From the NCBI GenBank assembly GCA_039933635.1, contig JBDTNQ010000171.1:1-5550 (forward strand): a DNA stretch of 5,550 nt, in the 5' to 3' direction. The translations under genes and the position numbers were made by a program. Below are positions 1-5,550 of this stretch, piece by piece. The notes under the pieces are model-generated. The model was not told the DNA's origin, ran no database searches, and saw only the letters and a program-made list of their open reading frames with translations. The DNA is from JBDTNQ01 sp039933635. GTDB lineage: Bacteria; Acidobacteriota; Vicinamibacteria; Vicinamibacterales; SCN-69-37. Numbering within the stretch: position 1 is the first letter of the stretch; each line of letters opens with the position of its first letter.

Positions 1-2762
1 CGAGAGAGTAGCTTTTCCGCCTCACGAAGCCACAGAACCGAGCTGGCGATCGCCGTGCAGAACAGCCAATCCGAGCCAGACAGGGCCTGCGTGGAGAACG
101 CCCGCTGCAGGAACGGCGTGTACAAGACCACGCACTGCAGCGCGAGGGAGAGGCAGATCGCAGCCCATAGCCACCTGTTGCTGAACAGACCACGAAAGGC
201 GCTTTCGCGGTCCGATCGGGCATTGAACACGTTGAACAGCTGAAAGAGGATCAGCGTGGTGAAGGCCATCGTCTGGGCATACCGCAGCGTGCCAGCGCCG
301 TCCACCAGTCCACCCGGCAGCGACGCGTCGAGCGCGTACAGCGTGCCGGCGGCCATGACGGCGCCGACGAAGAGAATGCCACCCCACATCCGTCCTGTGA
401 TGACGCGCTCACGCGAGGATCGCGGAGGCTGCTCCATCAACCCGGTGTCCGCCGGATCGACACCCAGCGCGAGTGCCGGCGCACCGTCGGTGATGAGGTT
501 GATCCAGAGCAACTGCGTCGCGAGGAGCGGAAGCACGACCGTATCACCCTGCGGCTCGAGCCCAATGGCTCGGGCGAGCACGACACCAAAGAACATCGTC
601 ATCACTTCGCCGATGTTCGACGACAGGAGGTACCGGAGGAACTTGCGGATGTTGGAGAAGATGGAGCGGCCTTCCTCGATAGCCGCAACAATGGTGGCAA
701 AGTTGTCATCGGTCAGCACCATGTCGGCCGCCTGCTTCGAGACGTCCGTCCCGGTCACGCCCATCGCCACGCCGATGTCCGCGGTCTTCAGGGCGGGTGC
801 GTCGTTCACGCCGTCACCGGTCATCGCGACAATGGCTCCGCCACGTTGGAGTGCCTCGACGATCCGCAGCTTGTGCTCCGGATTGACGCGCGCGTACACC
901 GACACCTCGCCCACGATCCGATCGAGCGCATCGGCGGACATGCCTTCCAGTTCGGCGCCCGTCACCGCGCGCCTGGCGCTGACGATGCCGAGCTCCTGGG
1001 CGATCACCGCGGCGGTTGTCGGGTGATCGCCTGTAATCACCACCGGGCGGATGCCGGCACTCTTCGCGCGGGCCACCGCGTCCCGCGCCTCGTCACGCGG
1101 TGGATCGATCATGCCGATCAGACCTGCGAAGACGAGGTCGCGCTCGACGTCCGAGCCCAGGCTTTCCGGCGTCAGCGTGCCGTCGAGGGACGAGCGGAAC
1201 GCGACGCCGAGCGTGCGCAGGGCACGACCGGCGAGGGCGTCGTTCGCAGCGAGAATTTCGCGACGACGCACCTCGGTCAAAGGCCGCTGTCCGTCGCCAA
1301 CCATCTCCTGGGCGCATCGGGTGAGCAACACGTCGGGCGCGCCCTTCGTGAACAACAGGACACGTCCACGTGTCGCCTGATCCGTGTGCAGCGTGCTCAT
1401 CAACTTGCGCTCCGACGAGAACGGCACTTCGCCCACGCGGGCGAAGCGGCTCTTCAGCGTGTCTGCCTCCAGGCCCGCCTTTCTGGCGGCGACGATAAGA
1501 GCCGCCTCGGTCGGATCCCCCTGCACCGTCCACTGCCCATCGCGCTGCTGCAGCGACGCATTGTTCGCGCGGTCCGCCACAGCCAGCGCGCGTTCCAATT
1601 CAACCCGCAGCGTGCCGGCCACCGTCCCGCCGTCGTCCTGCCGTATGTCACCAACAGGCGCGTATCCCGTTCCGCCGAGCATCACGCGGCCGGTCGCCGT
1701 CACCACCTCGCGTACGGTCATTTCGTTCCGCGTGAGCGTGCCGGTCTTGTCTGAGGCAATCACCGATGCCGAACCGAGCGTCTCCACGGCGCTGAGGTGA
1801 CGCACGATCGCGTGGCGACGAGCCATTCGCTGCACCCCGATCGACAGGACGGCGGTGACGACAGCCGGCAGTCCCTCGGGGACGGCCGCCACGGCGAGGG
1901 CCACGCCAAGGATCAACACGTCGAACAGGGCCGGAAGAGCGCGCACGTGTTCGACCACGACAATCGTCGCGATCATCGCGACGGCAATCACGACCACGAT
2001 GGCTCCGAGCAGCTTGCCGACGTAGTCGAGCTCCTTCTGCAGCGGTGTGCGCTCGGCCGGCACGCGCCCGAGCATGCCGGCAATGCGGCCCATTTCCGTT
2101 CGCATGCCGGTTGCGACGACCACCGCGCGGCCACGTCCGTAGGTCGCCGAGGTGCCGCTGTAGATCATGTTGGTCCGGTCGCCGAGGGTGGCATCGGCGG
2201 ACATCCTGTCGACGTCTTTCGCCACCGGCAGGCTCTCACCCGTGAGTGCCGCTTCGGCCATGCTCAAGGCCGTGGACTCGATGACGCGCGCGTCGGCCGC
2301 CGCGGCATCGCCTTCCTCGACGACCAGAATGTCGCCGGGGACCACATCGGCGGAAGGAATGGTCGTCTGGGCACCGTCCCGAATCACGTGGGCCTGCGGC
2401 GCCGCCATCTGCTGGAGCGCCGCGATCGCGGACTCCGCTCGCTGTTCCTGCAGGTAACCCATAATCGCGTTCACCAGCACGACGGCGCTGATGGCGATCG
2501 CTTCGTATGGGAGCGGCGAGTCACGTTCGTACAACCAGAGGATGGCGGAAATGGCCGTGGCGACCAGCAGGAGGATCACCAGCACGTCTTTGAACTGCGC
2601 GAGGAGTCTTGTCCACGCCGGAACCGGACGGTCGGCGTCCAGCCGATTCGGACCGTCGCGTTCGAGTCTCGCGCGCGCCTCGGCGCTGCTCAGGCCGCGC
2701 GCCGCGTCGGTCGCGTGCGCCACGACAATCTCTTCGACGCTCTGCTGGTACTCGGCGGCCAT
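1..2762 (-). CDS. SERCA-like P-type (P2A) calcium/cation-transporting ATPase, C-terminus cut by window edge
   Basis: Inner-membrane pump that couples ATP hydrolysis to export of a cation, most likely Ca2+. I translated the minus strand through the whole gene: the frame is open for 920 codons with no frameshift and runs off the left edge (last residues REAEKLLS). Relatives have about 900-930 residues, so only a few are missing. Visible in order: N-terminal cation-ATPase domain (about 5-75); M1-M2 (about 55-105); actuator TGES (174-177); M3-M4 (about 235-303) with PEGLP (295-299); phosphorylation motif DKTGT with Asp338; nucleotide-binding KGAP with Lys473; hinge TGDGVND with Asp650 and Asp654; M5 SSNIGEV (Asn716, Glu719); M6 WINLITDG (Asn755, Thr758, Asp759); then M7-M10. 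PEGLP and the M5/M6 ligands match SERCA calcium sites. There is no CPC motif or heavy-metal-binding domain, which argues against a P1B metal pump. The M8 position equivalent to SERCA Glu908 appears to be Gln841. ATG at 2762 is chosen for its Shine-Dalgarno and for family-like N-terminal length. It is transcribed divergently from the next gene. Confidence 0.95.
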   Translation of the reverse strand, partial: MAAEYQQSVEEIVVAHATDAARGLSSAEARARLERDGPNRLDADRPVPAWTRLLAQFKDVLVILLLVATAISAILWLYERDSPLPYEAIAISAVVLVNAIMGYLQEQRAESAIAALQQMAAPQAHVIRDGAQTTIPSADVVPGDILVVEEGDAAAADARVIESTALSMAEAALTGESLPVAKDVDRMSADATLGDRTNMIYSGTSATYGRGRAVVVATGMRTEMGRIAGMLGRVPAERTPLQKELDYVGKLLGAIVVVIAVAMIATIVVVEHVRALPALFDVLILGVALAVAAVPEGLPAVVTAVLSIGVQRMARRHAIVRHLSAVETLGSASVIASDKTGTLTRNEMTVREVVTATGRVMLGGTGYAPVGDIRQDDGGTVAGTLRVELERALAVADRANNASLQQRDGQWTVQGDPTEAALIVAARKAGLEADTLKSRFARVGEVPFSSERKLMSTLHTDQATRGRVLLFTKGAPDVLLTRCAQEMVGDGQRPLTEVRRREILAANDALAGRALRTLGVAFRSSLDGTLTPESLGSDVERDLVFAGLIGMIDPPRDEARDAVARAKSAGIRPVVITGDHPTTAAVIAQELGIVSARRAVTGAELEGMSADALDRIVGEVSVYARVNPEHKLRIVEALQRGGAIVAMTGDGVNDAPALKTADIGVAMGVTGTDVSKQAADMVLTDDNFATIVAAIEEGRSIFSNIRKFLRYLLSSNIGEVMTMFFGVVLARAIGLEPQGDTVVLPLLATQLLWINLITDGAPALALGVDPADTGLMEQPPRSSRERVITGRMWGGILFVGAVMAAGTLYALDASLPGGLVDGAGTLRYAQTMAFTTLILFQLFNVFNARSDRESAFRGLFSNRWLWAAICLSLALQCVVLYTPFLQRAFSTQALSGSDWLFCTAIASSVLWLREAEKLLS

Positions 2763-2767
2763 CTCTG

Positions 2768-2772
2768 TCCCT
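2768..2772 (-). promoter_or_regulatory. Shine-Dalgarno of the P-type ATPase gene
   Basis: On the minus strand this reads AGGGA, ending 5 bases before the ATG at 2762. It decides the start: the frame stays open upstream and includes a possible GTG, but the ATG has both the ribosome binding site and the expected N-terminal domain length. Confidence 0.6.
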
Positions 2773-2940
2773 ATGATGAGCCAAGTGAACACACGATGGA
2801 CCGCCGGAGCCGGGCGCCGCGCGTTCGGGAGCAGCCGCAGTCCCAGTCGGGGGTAGGCTCGTTGACATAGCCGCTTCGTTCAAGGACTCCGGCCTCAGCG
2901 TTCAATCCCCCAACCGTCCCTGGTCGCTACGCTTCAACAT

Positions 2941-2964
2941 CACGCGGCGACGAGCGCCGCGGTG
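2941..2964 (+). repeat. GC-rich inverted repeat (hairpin) just upstream of the FixH-like gene
   Basis: The arms are CGCGGCG (2943-2949) and CGCCGCG (2955-2961) around the five-base loop ACGAG. They can extend by two more pairs past a single bulged G. The hairpin ends 5 bases before the AGGAG ribosome binding site at 2970. There is no T-tract, so an intrinsic terminator is unlikely. It could stabilise the 5' leader, modulate ribosome access or be part of a protein-binding palindrome; in a GC-rich genome it could also be chance. Confidence 0.45.
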
Positions 2965-2969
2965 CTTGC

Positions 2970-2974
2970 AGGAG
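2970..2974 (+). promoter_or_regulatory. Shine-Dalgarno of the FixH-like gene
   Basis: AGGAG lies 6 bases before the ATG at 2981, a near-consensus site at good spacing. It supports that start and is the best ribosome binding site in the window, suggesting this gene leads the transcription unit. Confidence 0.7.
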
Positions 2975-2980
2975 TGAGCG

Positions 2981-3466
2981 ATGAATACGAACCAGGATAA
3001 GGAAACATCGTCCGTGCGTGGGCGAGCCGCGGCTCTGGTCGCGGTCGCGGTCGTGGCTGTCACCGTCGCGGCGTGGGGCCCCGGGATGATGACGCTGCAC
3101 GCCGCTGGTGTGAAGCGTCCGCCGGCGACGGAGTTCGGGCTCGGCCCGCGTGTCTCCGCAAACGGCCGTTACGTGGCGACGCTGGAGCCTGCCGTGCCGC
3201 TGCGCCCCCGACAGATGCAAACGGTGCGGGTCACGCTCCGCGATGCAGAGGGTCAAGCCATCGACCACGCGCAGATCACCATTGACGGTGGCATGCCGGA
3301 ACACGGCCACGGCTTGCCGACGCGGCCACGCGTGACCGGCACCCTGGACAACGGCATCTACGAGATCGAGGGTGTGCGTTTCAATATGGGCGGCTGGTGG
3401 GAATTCAAGCTGGCGATCGACGGGTCGCGCGGCATCGATACGGTCACATTCAACCTCGCGCTCTGA
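2981..3466 (+). CDS. FixH/YtkA-like small periplasmic protein with N-terminal membrane anchor
   Basis: A 161-residue protein of the FixH/YtkA-like type. The N-terminus is short and hydrophilic, followed by one strongly hydrophobic Ala/Val segment (about 16-33) that is a membrane anchor or uncleaved signal. The rest should be a periplasmic beta-sandwich: strands TVRVTLRDAEG (81-91) and AQITIDGG (97-104), the loop GMPEHGHGLPT (104-114), then GIYEIEGVRFNMGGWWEFKLAI (from about 125), ending in TVTFNLAL. Met105, His108, His110 and Met136 could form a copper or other metal site; that is inference. The family is recognised from the pattern of a Met/His loop followed by a GxY strand and a GxW strand. 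Its exact role is unknown to me; family members occur near cytochrome and copper genes. The stop is 14 bases before the di-haem protein gene, so the two are almost certainly co-transcribed and probably act together. The start is supported by AGGAG 6 bases upstream. Confidence 0.8.
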   Translation: MNTNQDKETSSVRGRAAALVAVAVVAVTVAAWGPGMMTLHAAGVKRPPATEFGLGPRVSANGRYVATLEPAVPLRPRQMQTVRVTLRDAEGQAIDHAQITIDGGMPEHGHGLPTRPRVTGTLDNGIYEIEGVRFNMGGWWEFKLAIDGSRGIDTVTFNLAL

Positions 3467-3480
3467 TCGGAACCGGCACC

Positions 3481-4719
3481 ATGACCAGGCGCATATTTGC
3501 CACGTTGCTTGTGACCCTGTCCGTGACGATCACCCCGGCGGCATCGGGCCGCACGGGATGGACGGCCGATCAGTTGAGTGAACTGCGGTCGATGTCCCTG
3601 CGCGCGCTCGGACCGTTGCCGGCCGATCCGACGAATCGCGTCGCCGATGAGGCCGGGGCCGCGGAACTGGGCCGACGACTGTTCTTCGACACGCGCCTCA
3701 GCTCGAACGGACAGGTTGCGTGCAGCACCTGTCATCAGCCCGACCGCGACTTCCAGGACGCGATCGCGCTGGGACGAGGCGTCGGCACGGCTGCCAGACG
3801 CACGATGCCCATTGCGGCAACGGCGCGGTCGCCGTTCCTGTTCTGGGACGGGCGCAAGGACAGTCTCTGGGCGCAGGCACTCGGCCCGCTGGAAAGTCCG
3901 GTGGAACACGGCGGCACGCGGGCCCAGTACGTGCACGTCGTCGCGGACTACTACGCGGGAGACTACGAGAGGCTCTTTGGTTTGCTGCCGGACCTCTCGC
4001 GGGTTCCCCAGTCAGGGGGACCGGTCGCAAATCCCGACGCGGCGTCCGCCTGGTACCTGCTCAGCGCCGCACAGCGCGATGACGTGACTCGTGTCTTCGT
4101 GAACATCGGTAAGGCGATTGCCGCGTTCGAGCGTCGCATCGGGTTTGGTCCATCGCGCTTCGACCGATACGTGAGCGCGCTGACGGAAGGCGGTCCTGCC
4201 GACGCGCTCCTGACGGCCGACGAAATAGCAGGATTGCGCCTCTTCATCGGCAAGGCGAACTGCAGCCGGTGCCACAACGGCCCCGTGTTCACGAACAATG
4301 AATTCCACAATACCGGCGTGCCGTCCCGGCCTGGACAGCCTCTCGACGATGGTCGTGTGACGGGCGCCGCTGCCGTGCTCCGCGATGAGTTCAATTGCCG
4401 GAGCCAGTGGAGCGATGCGAACGGCCGCTGCGTTGAACTCGACTTCATGGTCAGCGGGGATCACGCGTTGCAGCGCGCGTACAAGGTGCCATCGCTCCGC
4501 AACGTGGCCCGGCGGGCGCCGTACATGCATGCCGGACAGTTCGCCACCCTCGCCGAGGTGCTCGATCACTACAATCGGGCGCCGATCGCGCCAATGGGAC
4601 ATAGCGAGCTGCAGCCGCTCCGACTGGAGTCGTCAGAATTGGGGCAGCTCGAGGCCTTCCTTCAAACGCTGACGGGATCAATCGCGAGCGAACAGCCAGC
4701 CCCGGGCCGAACGCGCTGA
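3481..4719 (+). CDS. Exported di-haem c-type cytochrome, MauG/cytochrome c peroxidase superfamily
   Basis: A 412-residue periplasmic redox protein with two covalently bound haems. Residues 1-22 are a signal peptide (MTRRIFATLLV then PAASG). The two haem c motifs are CSTCH (81-85) and CSRCH (261-265). Between them, FWDGR (121-125) and QALGPL (132-137) give Trp122, Gln132, Pro136 and Glu142. Their spacing equals that of MauG Trp93, Gln103, Pro107 and Glu113 (family numbering from memory). The C-terminal signature YKVPSLRNVARRAPYMHAG ends at Gly352 and is followed by EVLDHYN, where Tyr364 sits where CcpA has its Met ligand and MauG its Tyr294. Classical enzymes reduce H2O2 with electrons from small cytochromes; MauG instead oxidises protein tryptophans. 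No methylamine dehydrogenase genes are visible, so the substrate is unknown. Two extra cysteines, Cys306 and Cys317, may form a disulphide. The start at 3481 is set by the signal peptide; the ribosome binding site is weak (GGAA about 9 bases upstream), which suggests coupling to the preceding gene. Confidence 0.9.
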   Translation: MTRRIFATLLVTLSVTITPAASGRTGWTADQLSELRSMSLRALGPLPADPTNRVADEAGAAELGRRLFFDTRLSSNGQVACSTCHQPDRDFQDAIALGRGVGTAARRTMPIAATARSPFLFWDGRKDSLWAQALGPLESPVEHGGTRAQYVHVVADYYAGDYERLFGLLPDLSRVPQSGGPVANPDAASAWYLLSAAQRDDVTRVFVNIGKAIAAFERRIGFGPSRFDRYVSALTEGGPADALLTADEIAGLRLFIGKANCSRCHNGPVFTNNEFHNTGVPSRPGQPLDDGRVTGAAAVLRDEFNCRSQWSDANGRCVELDFMVSGDHALQRAYKVPSLRNVARRAPYMHAGQFATLAEVLDHYNRAPIAPMGHSELQPLRLESSELGQLEAFLQTLTGSIASEQPAPGRTR

Positions 4720-4792
4720 CGTTCGCCCACCACAGCGTCACGACGAAGGCGCCTGGAGACAAGAGGCCGATTGACATGCGATAGACTCGGGC
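4720..4792 (+). other. Short intergenic gap; no terminator visible, possible promoter for the MEDS gene
   Basis: These 73 bases follow the di-haem protein stop. I find no stem-loop plus T-run, so transcription may read through. TTGACA occurs at 4771-4776, but no -10 sits at the right distance from it. TAGACT at 4782-4787 fits the TAnnnT type of -10 and would place the transcription start at about the GTG codon at 4793. An ATG-CGA-TAG micro-frame (4776-4784) preceded by AAGAGG also lies here; it may be chance. Confidence 0.35.
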
Positions 4793-5473
4793 GTGGCGCA
4801 GCCGCAACCAGAGCACGGGAACCAGGACGCGCTACGCCACGCACCGGTCCGGCAGGCGGTCGGCGGACCGATCCGGATCGGCGGAACCAGCCTGGGCCGG
4901 CACCGTCACATCTGCGCCTTTTTCCACAGCCCCAACGACCACTATCAGGCCCTGCTCCCGTTCATCAAAGACGGCTTCGACTCCGGCGAAAAGGCCGTTC
5001 ACATCATCGATGCGCGCCGGCGCGCAGACCACATCCGACGGCTCGCGACGATCGGTATCGACGCGGCGGCGGCGCAGGAGGATGGGCGGCTCGACCTGCG
5101 TACGTGGGCCGATGCACATTTGCGCGATGGCTTCTTCGATCACGACCGGACACGCCGCTTGATGAACGGCATTCGTCAACGGAGCGCGCAGGACGGGTTT
5201 CCGCGGGTCCGCTTCGTGACGCACATGGAGTGGGCGCTCGAGGATAGGCCGGGTGTCGAGGGGCTGCTGCAATACGAGGCGAGTGCCAATCTGGTGCCGC
5301 TCGAGGATCCCGTCGTGTGCGCGTACGACCTCACCAGATTCCGTGCTGATGTCGTCGTCGACGTGATGCGGACGCACCCGCTGATCATCATCGGTGGAAT
5401 CCTCCAGGAGAACCCGTTCTTCGTCCCTCCGGAAGAGTTCCTCGAAGAACTCCGCGCCCGACGCGGCAGATAG
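4793..5473 (+). CDS. MEDS-domain (DcmR-type sensory) protein
   Basis: A 226-residue soluble cytoplasmic protein consisting almost entirely of one MEDS domain, the sensory domain named after methanogens, methylotrophs and DcmR. The domain is thought to sense hydrocarbon derivatives or other small molecules. It starts at about residue 36 with HRHICAFFHSPNDHY. It continues with LLPFIKDGFDSGEKAVHIID (54-73), the region around LRDGFFDHDR (110-119), HMEWAL (144-149), GVEGLLQYEA (154-163), VVCAYDLTRF (174-183) and a C-terminal IIIGGILQENPFFVPPEEFL (198-217). All these blocks are typical of the family. No helix-turn-helix, kinase or other output domain is present, so it probably works through a partner. 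Residues 1-35 look unstructured. The start is uncertain: the frame opens after a stop at 4772-4774 and GTG 4793 is the only reasonable start before the domain, but no good Shine-Dalgarno precedes it. The next gene begins 2 bases after the stop, implying co-translation with a likely sensor kinase. Confidence 0.85.
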   Translation: MAQPQPEHGNQDALRHAPVRQAVGGPIRIGGTSLGRHRHICAFFHSPNDHYQALLPFIKDGFDSGEKAVHIIDARRRADHIRRLATIGIDAAAAQEDGRLDLRTWADAHLRDGFFDHDRTRRLMNGIRQRSAQDGFPRVRFVTHMEWALEDRPGVEGLLQYEASANLVPLEDPVVCAYDLTRFRADVVVDVMRTHPLIIIGGILQENPFFVPPEEFLEELRARRGR

Positions 5474-5475
5474 CC

Positions 5476-5550
5476 GTGAGCGCAGATCCGCCCGCCGACG
5501 AGATCGGCCAGCTGCAAAGCGGCATCAACGACCTGGTCAGCGTCCTGTCG
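5476..5550 (+). CDS. N-terminal fragment of a probable sensor histidine kinase (runs off right edge)
   Basis: Twenty-five codons from a GTG start, reading MSADPPADEIGQLQ then SGINDLVSVLS at the window edge. The pattern of an acidic N-terminus followed by an amphipathic QLQxxINDLVSVLS helix resembles the start of soluble GAF/PAS sensor histidine kinases that I recall beside MEDS genes in similar bacteria. No catalytic domain is inside the window, so the kinase call is inference from this short match and from context. The start lies 2 bases after the MEDS stop in a different frame, without a strong ribosome binding site, which suggests translational coupling. Confidence 0.5.
   Translation, partial: MSADPPADEIGQLQSGINDLVSVLS

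Larger units (their letters stand above)
2763..2980. other. Divergent intergenic region between ATPase and FixH-like genes
   Basis: These 218 bases separate two divergent starts, so promoters for both genes should lie here. I could not assign a convincing -35/-10 pair on either strand. A perfect TTGACA at 2862-2867 faces the rightward genes, but 15-17 bases downstream there is only GC-rich sequence (for example GACTCC) rather than a recognisable -10. The part next to the rightward gene holds a strong hairpin (2941-2964). I see no credible coding sequence in this stretch. Confidence 0.5.

Noticed and set aside
846..2870. Long plus-strand open frames (for example 846-1754 and 1797-2870) opposite the ATPase
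   Set aside because: They are antisense to a fully intact P-type ATPase with every catalytic motif in place. Their translations are Arg/His/Asp-rich with no recognisable domain, as expected for GC-rich shadow frames.
2862..2890. Promoter with TTGACA as -35 for the FixH-like gene
   Set aside because: No recognisable -10 hexamer lies 15-18 bases downstream; only GC-rich sequence is found, so the TTGACA may be chance.
2880..2980. A short coding sequence in the divergent intergenic region
   Set aside because: Short open stretches exist, but with no start plus ribosome binding site and no recognisable protein pattern.
1..3466. A fixGHIS-like cluster (FixI copper ATPase plus FixH) for cbb3 oxidase assembly
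   Set aside because: The ATPase is SERCA-like: it has PEGLP in M4 and no CPC motif or heavy-metal domain. It is also divergently transcribed, and there is no FixG or FixS nearby.
3397..3480. A longer N-terminus for the di-haem protein, starting at 3397
   Set aside because: It would overlap the end of the FixH-like gene and bury the signal peptide that begins at the ATG at 3481.
4735..4770. Intrinsic terminator after the di-haem protein gene
   Set aside because: The best pairing is only a four-base GCCT/AGGC stem with no following T-run.

Overview
The window is GC-rich and densely coded. It looks like a chromosomal segment from a high-GC, Gram-negative-type bacterium. A soil lineage such as Acidobacteriota (Vicinamibacteria) is my best guess from protein style and gene mix, but the sequence does not settle the taxonomy. 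I see no mobile element, CRISPR array, tRNA or rRNA.

Layout: (1) Positions 1-2762, minus strand: a nearly complete SERCA-like P-type (P2A) cation ATPase, open in one frame for 920 codons and cut by the left window edge just before its expected end. The whole plus strand opposite this gene is non-coding, despite long antisense open frames. (2) Positions 2763-2980: a divergent intergenic region with start signals for both flanking genes and a strong GC hairpin just upstream of the rightward gene. (3) Positions 2981-4719, plus strand: a tight two-gene unit. It encodes a small membrane-anchored periplasmic FixH/YtkA-like protein and, 14 bases later, an exported di-haem c-type protein of the cytochrome c peroxidase/MauG superfamily. 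Its pocket residues and probable sixth haem ligand (Tyr) match MauG better than classical CcpA. (4) Positions 4793-5550, plus strand: a MEDS-domain (DcmR-type sensory) protein and, 2 bases later, the first 25 codons of another protein that resembles the N-terminus of a sensor histidine kinase.

How they work together: the ATPase is predicted to export Ca2+ (or a similar divalent cation) from the cytoplasm and is transcribed separately. The FixH-like/MauG-like pair should act together in the periplasm in haem redox chemistry on an unknown substrate; no methylamine dehydrogenase genes are visible. The MEDS gene and the following putative kinase look like a sensory unit with no visible functional tie to the peroxidase pair. 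Nothing here is clearly an undescribed system. The most promising item is the orphan Tyr-type MauG homologue paired with a small His/Met- and Trp-containing periplasmic protein.
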